From Asterella californica (taxonomy: Eukaryota > Streptophyta > Marchantiopsida > Marchantiales > Aytoniaceae), in contig JAYKYS010000009.1 in NCBI GenBank assembly GCA_036924285.1, positions 21,246,001-21,310,000 on the forward strand: a DNA stretch of 64,000 nucleotides. The letters are read 5' to 3'. Positions 9,993 to 21,400 of the stretch are shown here, one piece after another (the stretch's first letter is position 1; each line of letters opens with the position of its first letter). The notes under the pieces were generated by a model, which was given only the letters and a program-made list of their open reading frames with translations, had not been told where the DNA came from and did no database searches. Position numbers and translations under genes: made by a program.

Positions 9993-12900
9993 TCACTTGA
10001 GAAGATGGAGGTAACCCATAGACATACTGTGTGGTACTGACCTCCATACTATATGTACTTCCTCTTTGGTAATATTGCTCCAATACTCTTGTAAAGCCCT
10101 AATAGGATCTTGAGCTTGAATCTGAGAATATCTAGTCTCCACATAAGATACTGTCTCCTCTGGAGTACATCCCCAATGAAGAAGCCAAGGCAACAAAGTT
10201 GCCTCTAAATACTGTTCCTTATCACACTCGATGGTGAAAGGAGAAAAAGGAGGAGGGTGGATAGCATTGAAGGGATGATTTGTAGAATTCTTCACTGGAC
10301 TATCATCCACCAGGAGAACATCTCTCGTGCTCAAGTTGTAGCGATGTAGATACGAGAAATCTTTCAGGTATAAATGATTCCCGAACCCTGCTTCCCTCTC
10401 TGTGTTATATTTGAAACACGACTCCTGAGCCAACACTCTACATACCTGATAAAAGATAAGAAAAGAAGGCAAGACTGACTGTATAAGAAGTATGGCAAAT
10501 TTGATATAAATAACAAAAAATCTGAACATGAATGGAAGGAGGATAGCAGTGTTGCGTAGATGCAAATACCTTCCCAGTTGCAACTCCAGGGGGTAAATAA
10601 TGCTTGGCGTCCATTGCATGTAGTAGAGTTGCAGTGTTGACCAAAGTACGGGATGTCCATATAATAACCTGAAACTTATCGAGACAAATGTCCAAAAATG
10701 CTTTCACTCCAGGTCGAGCCACATACCTGTAGTAAACATATATGGTAAACAAAGTAAGAGATTAAACTCAAATTTGAGATCTAAACATGTCTAGATTGCT
10801 ATTTATACCAAGATGAATGGATAGTGACGTACCATACAGAAGGCTTAGGGGTATTCTCCACTACATATCCCTTCTCACGAGCCTGCATCAACTCCTCCTC
10901 AGTCCTCCCAACTTTAACCAAAAGACCATTCAAATCAAGAATAAGAGTCTTCCGTCTTATGGTAGTAGGGTGAATAAGACGAGGTAAGAACTCAGGGGTC
11001 TCTTGTATACGAGCTATTTCTTCTTTTCCCACCCATTATCTCGTAGTCCATAGCTCCTAGTTCCAAAAGCTTTTCTGCAAGCTGTGCTTTCTTCTCATCG
11101 ACGGTAGTGGTTAATGCAGCAAGTTCCTCCTTCTTCCTCTTGATGCTATCGTAGAGAATAATCTCTTCACCTGCCAAAATCATCTTCGACTTGTAAACAT
11201 TGTACATGCCCTTACACAGCCAAGACTTCTTTGGAAACATACATATCAGTACAATGTTTCTAAACAGTAAAGTGAGCAGAAAACCGTAAATAATTCAGAA
11301 ACTCAAAACAGAGGAAAAAGAGCATCTCACTGTATGATGGAGGTGGAGGAGCTCTCTGTGAAGATTGAGGGTCTTGAGTTTGTTGAGAAGACGACGGATC
11401 TTCAACCGAAAGTTGTACTTGATTAGAAAGACAACTAAAAATACTACTACAAAACTTTGAAATCATAAACAAATGCACGTAATAAACTTATAGAGGAGGA
11501 AGCAGACATCTTACCTAGAGTACCTCCTTGCGAAGACCCAGCATGTTGGATTGGCTCCTCCACTTGTTGGGAACTCAAGAAGATGCGAGACTCCGGAAGT
11601 ATACCCGCATGTCTCATGAAATGGGTCAATATCATACCCACCCAAGTCTCTGGATGCCTCACCAACTTCTCCTTACTCATATCCTTTTTCAGGGCGGAGA
11701 TCTCAGCATCTAAAGAGTCCAAGATGAACTCAGCCCAATCATAGTCTTCTCCGCTCTCTTCTACTTTACTCTTCAAGTAAAGAGCCAAGTGTCCATGTAC
11801 CTCTTTAGGACGTCTACGAGCTAGAAGTATGCAGTTGATGAGCTGAAAGATAGGTCTCCACTCTGGATATTCACACATCCATAACAAATATCTTTTCCCT
11901 TTCTCATCTTTTTCTGGGAACCAATCATCTATCAAAGCTCTCTTAACATTGTGGGGACGAGGTACTGTAGTTCCCATGGGTAGAACTAATGCTTCGCGAA
12001 CAAAAGACTCATCCAATAATATCTCGTGTCCTTCAACGATGGCACGATGAATAGTTGGATCATAAGTGTCTATGAATTGTAGACAATATGATATCTGCAT
12101 ACATTGTAGGGTTTAGGGTTTAGAGTTTACATACATGACACACACATACATTACAATAAGAGGAAGTGCACTAAGCACACTTGCATGTGTGAAAAGAAAA
12201 GCTTTCATATACAAATAGAAAGAAAGAAGGGACTGATTATGCAGACTTACATCTGGACGAGGAAAGTCGAAGGAGAATGTCACAAGTAATCCCACTCGAT
12301 CTATAGCATCTTCTTCAACTCCAGATAATGCATTTTCAATGTCCTCTTTCAGCACCCAGCACCATTTTAAATGATACCGATCATCTTCCTTTGAATGATA
12401 TTTGAACATCGAAGGTCCTTCTCTCATTTTCTCCATAGCAGCTGGAAAATAGCAGACAACAGAGAGTATCGGTAAGGGAGTACAGTTCGCGACGGGCGAA
12501 ACAGCCCGTGTATCGCAACCAAGAAATAAGCGAGACTGCCCGCTTCGCCCCGCTAGAGCGATACACAGGCTGTATCGTCCGAAGGGAGCGATACATGGCG
12601 TGCTTCGCTCCCTTTCCTAACGATACAGACTGCGTCGCCCCGATGTTCCTCGCCATCGGGGCGAAACAAGTAACTGTTTCGCCCCGCTAGAGGGCGATAC
12701 AGCCTACATCGCCTCAAGGTGGAAGTCTCTTCCACCCTTCGGGGCGATACACAGGCTGTATCGACAAAAGGGAGCGAAACATTGCATGTTTCGCTCCCTT
12801 TCCTGGCGATATAGACTGCATCGCCCCGATGTTCCTCGCCATCGGGGCGAAACAAGTAACTGTTTCGCCCCGCTAGAGGGCGATACAGCCTGCATCGCCT

Positions 12901-14203
12901 CAAGGTGGAAGTCTCTTCCACCCTTCGGGGCGATACACAGGCTGTATCGACAGAAGGAAGCGAAACATTGCATGTTTCGCTCCCTTTCCTGGCGATACAG
13001 ACTGCGTCGCCCCGATGTTCCTCGCCATCGGGGCGAAACAAGTAACTGTTTCGCCCCGGTAGAGCGATACGTGGGCTGTATCGCCCCGCTAGAGGGCGAT
13101 ACACAAGCATGCATCGCCTCAGGGTGGAAGTCGCTTCCACCCTGAGGGGCGATAGACAAGCTGTATCGCCCCGATGGCGATGAACTATTTTGAAGGGGGC
13201 GATACAGCCCATGTATCGCCCCGCTAGTGGACGATACAGCCTGCATCGCCTCAGGGTGGAAGTCGCTTCCACCATGAGGGGCGATACACAAGCTGTATCG
13301 CCCCGATGGCGATGAACTATTTTCAAGGGGGCGATACATGGGCTGTATCGACAGAAGGGAGCGAAACATTGCATGTTTCGCTCTCTTTCCTAGCGATACA
13401 GCCTGCGTCGCCCCGATGGCGAGGAACAATTTTCAATCACGGGGGCGAAACAAGTAACTGTTTCGCCCCTGTACAGCGATACATGGCGTGTATCGCCCCG
13501 CTAGAGGGCGATACAGCCTGCATCGCCTCAGGGTGGAAGTCTCTTCCACCCTTCGGGGCGATACACAGGCTGTATCGACAGAAGGGAGCGAAACATTGCA
13601 TGTTTCGCTCTCTATCCTAGCGATACAGCCTGCGTCGCCCCCATGGCGAGGAACAATTTTCAATCACGGGGGCGAAACAAGTAACTGTTTCGCCCCGCTA
13701 GAGGGCGGTACAGCCTGCATCGTCTCAGGGTGGAAGTCCTTTCCACCCTGAGGAGCGATACATCGCATGTTTCGCTCTCTTTCCTGGCGATACAGCTTGC
13801 GTCGCTCCGCTCGACCAAGGAGTACACTACGCGGGGCGATACTCACCATGCATCGCGCTAATCTTGCCCGATACTGCATGTATCGCTGCTCTTTTGCGGC
13901 GATACACGTCGTATCGCTCTTAAACCCCTAAATTTCTACTCGTTTCGACGTGACACCACCTGAATCGCCTTAAATTCGTGCGATGCATGTTGAATCGCAC
14001 ACTATCTACACCCGAATTTAAACATTTCACGACATTTCACAAAGATAAAGTTTGATTCGAAACTTACTTGGATCAGCCTCCTCGTCTCTGTGATTCGTCT
14101 CTCTTGCATCTGGTGCCCTGCCTCGTCCTCGTCCATCACCTCGTCCTCGTCTGCCACCTCCTCTACCACCTCCTCTGCTCTTACTACCTCTCGTTCTCAT
14201 CAT
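9993..14203 (-). CDS. Spliced MULE cargo gene with C-terminal NIF/FCP1-type HAD domain
   Basis: Seven exons can be joined in frame: 14203-14068, 12441-12251, 12094-11515, 11417-11331, 11022-10833, 10726-10570 and 10445-9993, giving 597 aa. All introns are GT-AG. Exon 1 is rich in RG repeats ('RGRGDGRGRGR'), an RNA- or nucleic-acid-binding style tail. Exons 2-3 encode about 250 residues I do not recognise, exon 4 is Pro/Gln/Ser-rich. The end is an NLI-interacting-factor/FCP1 HAD fold: 'LILDLNGLLV' (residues 358-367), 'VIIWTSR' (415-421) and 'LLVDDSPVKN' (491-500). The nucleophile motif is D-x-N rather than D-x-D; I recall a plant HAD subfamily with the same D-x-N-G-L-L, so this may be inherited rather than damage, but classical phosphatase activity is doubtful. 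Weak point: the acceptor at 11023 lacks a pyrimidine tract. An open coiled-coil reading (11240-11031, 'KRKKEELAAL') lies in that intron; if it is an exon, the frame breaks near 11031. The HAD part looks captured from a host gene. Confidence 0.7.
12105..12127 (+). repeat. Short telo-box-like TTTAGGG run
   Basis: TAGGGTTTAGGGTTTAGAG lies in the second intron of the HAD gene. It holds two units of the plant telomere heptamer. Such short runs are common in plant introns and promoters. Confidence 0.7.
12480..13925. repeat. Hairpin array 2, inside intron 1 of the HAD gene
   Basis: About 1.45 kb of back-to-back hairpins. A 186-bp period is clear on the left (unit starts at 12588, 12774 and 12960); further right the units are rearranged (13361, 13588). 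Each unit strings together GGGAGCGAAACA/TGTTTCGCTCCC, GGCGATACA/TGCGTCGCC-type, CCCCGATG/CATCGGGG, GGGGCGAAACA/TGTTTCGCCCC (11-bp stem) and GGTGGAAG/CTTCCACC. Array 1 uses the same terminal core but different units. The array fills most of the 1.63-kb first intron, so it would be transcribed and able to fold as RNA. Confidence 0.9.
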
Positions 14204-15038
14204 TCCGATTCAAGAAAGAATCGATCAGAGATTACAGGTTTCTCTTAAACTTCTAAAAAACCTACAGCATTACTCGATCACTTCGAACAAGTCTCCTCCT
14301 CTCTCTCTCCTCACTCACCTCTACCTCTTTCTACTCTCCTCACTCACCTCGTCCTTCCTCTCCTCTCTACAGTCGTCGCTGAAGTCTCACTCTCTAAACT
14401 CACCCTAAAGCTCTCCTCTCCTGTAAAAACTTCCTTAACGTGTGCGAACTCCACTCGACATTCTCAAGAGGAACTCCACTCGACTTCTCAACACGCTCAA
14501 CGCCCGTTACAACTTCTTACACGGTACTCAACGTCAGAACCATGTCACAGAAGTTTCCGCGCCCTTTCTCTCCCCTCTTCACCTCGCCAGCTGTTCTTTC
14601 TTTATAGTGTATAGGTCAGCCAGTAGTTTCATATTTTCGAAGTTCAATACAAGAGAGATTGAACATAAGGCGAGCGATATATTGCACATCTGTCCACATA
14701 TTTTAAAAGGAGATAGTGTACTTCTATCCAGTGTATTCAACTAATATATACACCACATAACAACTTGTGCTCCTTGTTTCACACTGCTCTTGTCACAAAT
14801 AGAGAGCTATTTATAAAATGATCATGATGGACGAATTTGAGAATTGATAATGAGTTAATCATCATATGTGTTTGTTGAGAAATAATGTATATGAACTGAA
14901 AAAGAACAATGTACTACTACCTATAACAAACTAGTAATACCCGAAGATGTATCAACACAATAATGAATCTGTAGCAGCTGGTACTGTAACTACTCCCTAC
15001 AATAATGAATCTGTAGCAGCTGGTAATGTAACTACTCT
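14204..15038 (-). promoter_or_regulatory. Promoter and leader region of the HAD gene; end of MURA
   Basis: No gene seen. On the minus strand, just upstream of the HAD gene's first ATG (14203), the sequence is strongly purine-rich (GAGTGAGG and GAGAGAGG runs), like many plant 5' leaders. The right part holds the 3' end of MURA transcripts and a 42-bp tandem duplication. Confidence 0.4.
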
Positions 15039-15042
15039 CTAC
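14959..15042 (+). repeat. Two-copy 42-bp tandem repeat at the MURA stop codon
   Basis: AATAATGAATCTGTAGCAGC occurs at 14959 and 15001, giving a 42-bp period with very few differences. The second copy overlaps the MURA stop. Confidence 0.85.
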
Positions 15043-17826
15043 AGCGGATCTGGTTCACTCAATGAAACTTCTCCTTCAGAAGAAGCAGTAATCGCCACAC
15101 GAATTCCACTTCCTTCTACTTCATCTGTCACCTCAGTGAACATCTCTTCGTCATCCGTGGGTGCATACAGCCTAGGGCATGTTCTTCTATTGTGGCCTGG
15201 TTGATCACAGAGACTGCACTTCCCTGGAGTAGAACGAGGAAATTGTCCCAAGTCATGATGTGGACCTGTTTGTTGGACTCTTCTTCGTCTTCGATGGCAC
15301 ATTGTCTCAGAGGCAAAATGTAATATCTGCTCATCATTAATAGGATACTCATTCTCAATGGATGTGGGTTCAGTAAGGTGACTAGTTTCAATTGGTGAAG
15401 AGACACGGGTACTGCTCGTGGGAGGTAGATCTTCATTGCCATCTGCTGTTGCTGTAGATTGAGTGAATTGGATGTTGTTATCGATCCTCACCACTCTGTG
15501 TCTTCCCCTTCGTCTTGCCACCGGCGGAGGTCCGCAACTGTACACCGGTTGAAGATCATCAGTGAAAACAGCTGGCAACGCACTATGTCCGTAGATTGAA
15601 AATAACGAGGAGCTATGCCAGATGTTATCCAATCTCGTTGTTGGGTTCCCACCAGTCTCTCTGTCGGAAGCAATGACATGTCCACATGGCCATCTCATCT
15701 CTTGAAGTTCTGTACATGTACACTTTCCTGCACCACCTTGTGCTAGTTTCACCACATGTGTTACTCCATTGGTATGGTCGCGGACGGTAGCCTCGAATGG
15801 AGAAGACACTTGACAGAGAAAACCTTCTGCAGCATGTTCATTCTCCATGAGCCGAAGTCTAGCAAAACGAGTCAATACACTTGTTTCTTGCTGAAGCTGT
15901 ATCCTCCGCTTAGTGAACTGCTGCATAATATAATACCATAAATCCAACAGGATCTTCAATGGAGCATTCCAGCGGATTGGTCTCAGAGCACTATTCATAC
16001 TCTCAGCCAAGTTAGATGTGACTTTCTCATAACGTGGTAGAGAAAACGCATATCGGCTATACCTCTTTGATTGTATATTCCTCAAATATTCAGCCAGGTG
16101 TCTACCTCTTTCCCCTGATGCATCCAGCTTGTCAAGCACTTCATTGTACCTACAGATGAGACATTATACATACAAATGAGATAATAGCTATAACTCAACC
16201 AACAAAAAACTTCAATAATTCAATGAGAAAAAGATTGAGTGAGAAAAGAAAAAAGTATAGAGTGTCTTACATTTCTCTCGTCTTGGCGTACAAGCAATTC
16301 AGAAATGGTCTCTCCGCCTCTTTGCCAAACCTCGTCCGTACATTCATTCGGATGTGTTGTCCACAATGCCCGTGGACAACTTCAGGGAATACATCTGAAA
16401 CAGCTCTTTCTAAGCCCTTCTGTCTATCGCTGATTATCACAGTCTGAGGAGAAATAATACCATGTATAGAGTTGCGGAGATGTTGACAGAACCATGTCCA
16501 GTTTACAGTGTCTTCTTGTGGTGCAACTGCGAAGCCTAAAATGATTGCTTCATTTGCACCATCCAACACTGAAGCTAGAAATATTTGGCATGGAAACTTT
16601 CTGGACTTGCTATGACAAGCATCCAAACAAATCACTTTCTGACACAAAGGAAATATATCACGAGTGGCACTAGGACACACATAATATCTACTAAATATTG
16701 TTGTGTTACATTCCCAAGTACCCCAATCCACAACTGCCATGGGATCTACTTCAAGTATACGTCTACATACAGAAGGAATGTAATAGAAGGATGATGCTTG
16801 ATTACCCTCCAACCAGTCTCGAGAATGCTCTCTACTCCTCCACACCTGATAGTAAGGAACCCTCTTATTGAATGTAGTTCGAAGATCCTCCATGAGATTT
16901 TGTATGGGAGTGTTGGGGTCAATAGCGACTCTGTTACACATGACTGCAGCAAGGAATTTCGAGTTTGATGCAGGTCCACGCCAGTATCCGATCTGACTAG
17001 GACAACTGTGCTCTAAATCACAAATAGTAATAGTAATTCGGCTTGTGAACTTGCCCTTCTGTGCTCTAACTCTCCATTTGCATGGATGCTCCATATCACT
17101 ATCCCGAGCATTAGCCCCATAAAAGGTAGTTCTCCCAGCGGATTGATATCGAAATCTTTCACCACAATGACCGTTAACTGATTCTCTTCTTGATTGACCT
17201 TGCGGAGGTTCTGACCGACCAGCTGCAAGCTGCCTTACTGAGGCTCTACGTCTTTGTGTATATTCGTGGAAGCTGCGAGGCTGACTGTTTCTGTGACTCG
17301 TTTCAGCACTATTTGATGTTACAGATCTATCTTCGAATAATTTTCTACAACGAGCCTTCGCTCCATACCTACACACTCTAACTCTATAGTTTTGAGAGTT
17401 TTTCAATTTATGACTCGCTCGGCTATTCAAAAAACACCAACAGTCAACTGCGAAATCAAACTCCTTAAAGGATTCAAATTCTGACCCGAGACACACTTTG
17501 CTTGCAATAGCTCTCAAGGACTCCAAAGTCTTGCCTTGGAGTAACCGATTCACTCCTCTGACATCGGTCATTTCTCGTCGCCATCTTTCTAGCACGCTCT
17601 CCTCAGTAAGATCCTCAGAACGTACATCCATAGTGAAGCTCCTTTCTTCATCTTCGAAATGCAATCCGTCTAAACAATCATCATTGTCGCTCTCAATATC
17701 GAGATTCATCACATTGTATCGTTCGGTCGGCATATCGTTATCTCTGAATCTGTCCTTCTTATCACTCTCCACCGGCCCGTACTTCTGATCACTCTCCACT
17801 CTCCACCGCCCCGCACTTCTGATCAC
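15039..17826 (-). CDS. mudrA-like: MURA-type Mutator transposase
   Basis: Transposase that should cut and rejoin the element at its terminal inverted repeats. Two exons, 17826-16271 and 16149-15039, join across a GT-AG intron of 121 bases (donor GTAAGA, acceptor CTGTAG) to give 888 aa without a stop. The MULE domain shows the DDE triad: D402 in 'LDACHSK', D467 in 'ISDRQKG' and E568 in 'NLAESMNS', with the C/H motif 'CGQHIRMN' (488-495) after the second D. A SWIM zinc finger follows (C662, C664, C674, H676; 'WPCGHVIA') and a CCHC knuckle near the end (C830, C833, H838, C843). An Arg-rich segment at 805-810 could be a nuclear signal. Start is the most upstream in-frame ATG; one at residue 32 is the alternative. 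All expected catalytic and zinc residues are present, so the protein may be active. Confidence 0.92.
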
Positions 17827-18063
17827 TCTTCACTCTCCACTTCGCTTCGCTCTGATCAATACTCTCGGATTTTTTCACTTCTATGTGATCTTCGTCATTG
17901 TTAATGTGCGGGAAATGTTATGATCTATTTCAAATGTGTTATGATCTCTTTTACGGATAAAATTTGTCACTGTCTCGTTCTAGTTCTTTCCCGCGAAACA
18001 CACCCACTCGTCAGACGGTACATTTGCATGCCCCAAGTCAGACATGGCCACGTCACCATGTGA
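17827..18063 (-). promoter_or_regulatory. Likely promoter and leader of MURA
   Basis: The 237 bases between the MURA start and the right inverted repeat contain no gene and should hold the leader or part of the promoter, with the inverted repeat itself likely contributing. Confidence 0.4.
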
Positions 18064-18308
18064 ACACACCACGTCAGACTACCCAACTGTGACGTGACGA
18101 TTTCACCACGTCAGACTGTCAATATGACATGGCGCACGTTCCACGTCGAACTGTCGTTATGACCTGGCATAACGGCTTGATCTACATGGCGCGGTCGACT
18201 GGCAGGACGGACGATGGGAGGTTGGGGGTGTGATCAAGCAACCAAACGTTAAGAGGGGTGTGATCAAGCGCAGCGATCGTACTGGGGGTGTGATCAAGCC
18301 AATTCCTC
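18064..18308 (-). repeat. MULE right terminal inverted repeat
   Basis: Inverse complement of 7145-7389, 245 bp, about 98% identical. It carries the same three CTTGATCACACCCC repeats spaced by 30 bp. Confidence 0.95.
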
Positions 18309-18486
18309 ACACACACGAACGAATACCAAACACGAAAGCAACTTCAAAACCAACTATAGAGAGAGAGAGAGAGAGAGAGAGTAATTGTAGAAGAAGTACT
18401 TGCGGGGAAGTACTGTAGTACGTTACTGGAACACACACGAAACGAATACCAAACACGAAAGCAACTTCAAAACCAACTATACATGA
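18309..18486 (+). repeat. Right MULE flank: 123-bp tandem duplication of the target region
   Basis: GAATACCAAACACGAAAGCA occurs at 18321 and again at 18444, a 123-bp offset, with the GA repeat and the TACTTGCGGGGAAGTACTG block between them. That block also forms the left flank (7069-7136). The element therefore seems to have landed inside the first unit of a pre-existing tandem duplication. Confidence 0.75.
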
Positions 18487-21400
18487 GGAGGAAGTTGCTC
18501 ATTGCCTCGACAATTATTGTTTCGTTGACATGATAAACAGGTTCGCTCCCATACATCCAGTTCGCCAGCCGCATGCAGATCGCTGGATCATCCTCACGTC
18601 GAACGAATATGTCCTATGTGCAGTGCTGAAGCAGTTTCGAGTGGAAACGCACTATGAGGAGGAGAAACAAGGTGCTTACGAGAAAAAGGTACAGGAAGAA
18701 CCGATAGAAGCGATAGAACCCCATTGTGGTTTCAGCAGAAACTGCTTTTTTCTAGCCGAAGATTCCCTGTCTCCTTTTATTAGAATCCTCAAACCTTTAC
18801 TTCTCTAGCTGCAAGAAAGCTGCAAACACTCACCCTTCCAGCTTATATTAGAATCGGACTGACTAAAGGGATAGGGACAAGAAAACTTCCCTGAAAGCAT
18901 GGACAGTGAAGGCTGCGGCCATGTGAGTATTGGTGGCAGTGTGTTCTTTTTACTATACAGCACTGTAACAGTTGATCTTGACATGAGCTGCATTAAACTT
19001 AGGTGATCATATCCTGATGACTGCAGTCCACTGCTAGGGTTTACAACTTTACATCTGCCCCCGCGAAGCATTTCAGCGCAAGAAAGAAACTGGTTCAAAA
19101 TCACGATCAATTCCTTTTCCAAATCCAGCTGCAGCAGCACGCGCTCTTCTAGCATGCCAGAAGTGACCCTAGAGTGGAAAAAGCAAACCTAAAAAGACGA
19201 TGTCCAGCGCGTCTCATTTCAGTACAAGGGATTTCCCCCACGAGAGATTACGGAGGCTGTTTGACTCAGGATCCACTAATATATGGATCAAGTAAAATAC
19301 ATACATGCAAGATTGACTTCTGGGAACTTCGCCCGCTTGTTGTTATCGGGGAAAAGATATAAATGTTAAGCAAGTTGACAGGAAAGATGAAAATATTTGA
19401 TAAGTATTAAATATTAACTAGCCTAGAAATGCAGGAAGACCCGCAACAAGACTCGAACATAAAATGGGAAGCCGCTGAATACATATGCAAGATGTTGATT
19501 ACCACCAGAGAACATTTTATCAAAAGTTTAATTTATTATGTAACTTTTTTAAAGGAAAACGTTCAGTAATAAAGTAAGAAGAAGGTGAAATATGAAAAGA
19601 AGTTAGATTTTAATATGTATTCTATTCACGGAAAGAAAAAGACAAACAGAAGAAAGATACCATTGTTAAACAAAGTCTCACGACGTGACTCTTCGAATGA
19701 TATACTTTATATCTTTAGAGTATTCTCGTTCTCTATACATCCGGACCCTTAAGATAATTTCGAAAAAAACGAAGAATTGAACAAAACTTGAGAATAGATC
19801 AGCTGTAACGTGTAGCTAAAACAAATAGATATGAACTCTGTTGATTTCCTTGACGCAGGTGTAACTAAAATATAAATACATAAAGACATAATTACATAGA
19901 AGAAAGAGGCAGATGAGAACGAAAGGATCAGTGAACAAATAGTCTCAACCTTTTGCACCAATAATGACACTGCGCTGATATGCCTGGCGCGGGCACGGCG
20001 GCAAACCAATGGCATTGCTTGCAAGTTGTGGTTGTGGGCAGGGATGGAGGCCGTGACTTTCTCAATGCAAGGAGAGAAAAATATTTGCGATCATGCCTAT
20101 TCCTTTCTCCACTCGCAACCACGAAATGAAAACGATCAATCTACTAGTGCATCTTACCGTGCAAATGCTTGCTAGCTTCTCCTCTTCGAATCCCCGTGCC
20201 CACGCAACAACACTAGACGAATGAGATCCTGCAAGCATGGTCGACGATACATAGACAGCTCATGAATACATTGTCGACTCCTGCTACTACTGCTACTACT
20301 GCTGCCACAACCAACTGCTTCATGTTCAAGTATGATCAGTTCATTGATGCATTCATGACAAATATATTATATACCTCCTCCATCAGTCTCGACTTGGATC
20401 TCTCGATGGATATCCAACCGTCTTCCCAAGAGAACATAAGAGAGGACAGAGCTCGAGAGACTACGTATACTTACGTGCTGGCCGAGTGAATGAAGTGAAG
20501 CCCGGTTCGTCATTGTCCGTGCGAGTGAGCACATACACCGCCAAAGCCTTCTTTGTCTAGTCAAGACCGTTTCATGTCCCGGACGCGTCAATCAGCGATA
20601 TCGATCCTTTCACTCCTCGATCGATGGTCGACCACATAGCCGACCAACATTCTCATAACTTAATGCAGCAGCTCCTCCAGGCGGTCGGTAATTTGAGTGA
20701 GTCGATGAGGTAGACGTAGTAAGAGAAAAGTCCTGGAACTGGAACTTGGAAATAAACTCCACTTGCTGACGAACAGGACACAACGTCAAGCCAGCGTTCG
20801 ATCATATAACTTAAATGAAGTTGAACGTCGCTTTTCACATCACTTCGCGTAAGACGATGAATCCAGTCCTGTAAATGTGATCATGAACGAAAGAGAATAG
20901 TAATAGTTTCGAAAGTCTTCAGTTCCTTCGCGTCGTCTCGTCTCGCCGGACGAAGAAGGACGGCAATTAGAAGAACTCATCAGATTCATCAGTTTCCAGA
21001 CGGATCAGGTTTTAACTCTCAGTTGATACTTTACAAATAAATGTCCGCTTAACTAGCACCCATGATCGGATCCGAGACCAACAATGCGACCATCGAGATC
21101 GAAACAATAATCATTCAGACTCATGATCTCTCTCTATCTCTCTTTTTGCCGGAGGCGCGGGATAGATCTCTCTCTCTCTCGGCAAGTGGGATATGTCCCC
21201 CAATTTGTCACGTGCATCATGTTGTCGCCACCAGACAAGATTCTGTCTGCCGTTTGGAAGGCCAAACAGCGCCCCGCGCGCACGCTGAGAGGTGAAAGCG
21301 TTCGAGACGTGATGGAATTTCATCGATGGGCAGCTTGTAGACCCACTGAATTGGACCAATCTTCAGCAAACAGGCTCCAAAATCTTCTCCAGGACGAACA

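Larger units (their letters stand above)
7145..18308. mobile_element. Mutator-like element (MULE), about 11.2 kb, apparently autonomous
   Basis: A complete DNA transposon bounded by 245-bp terminal inverted repeats, with eight of nine matching AC-rich flanking bases as likely target duplication. Inside, left to right: an RPA-like ORF (plus strand), a hairpin array, a spliced HAD-domain gene (minus strand) whose first intron holds a second hairpin array, and a spliced MURA transposase gene (minus strand). The ends differ at about 5 of 245 positions and the transposase is open from start to stop, so the insertion looks young in evolutionary terms. At 11 kb it is long for a MULE, and the cargo is not the usual mudrB or Ulp1-type gene. 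Confidence 0.9.

Noticed and set aside
12553..13751. Frames of up to 273 codons across hairpin array 2
   Set aside because: Same reason: repeat-driven openness, and spliced exons of a real gene bracket the array as an intron.
8765..13925. CRISPR array
   Set aside because: Palindromic units are irregular, spacers are themselves palindromic and repeated, there are no cas genes and the context is a eukaryotic transposon.
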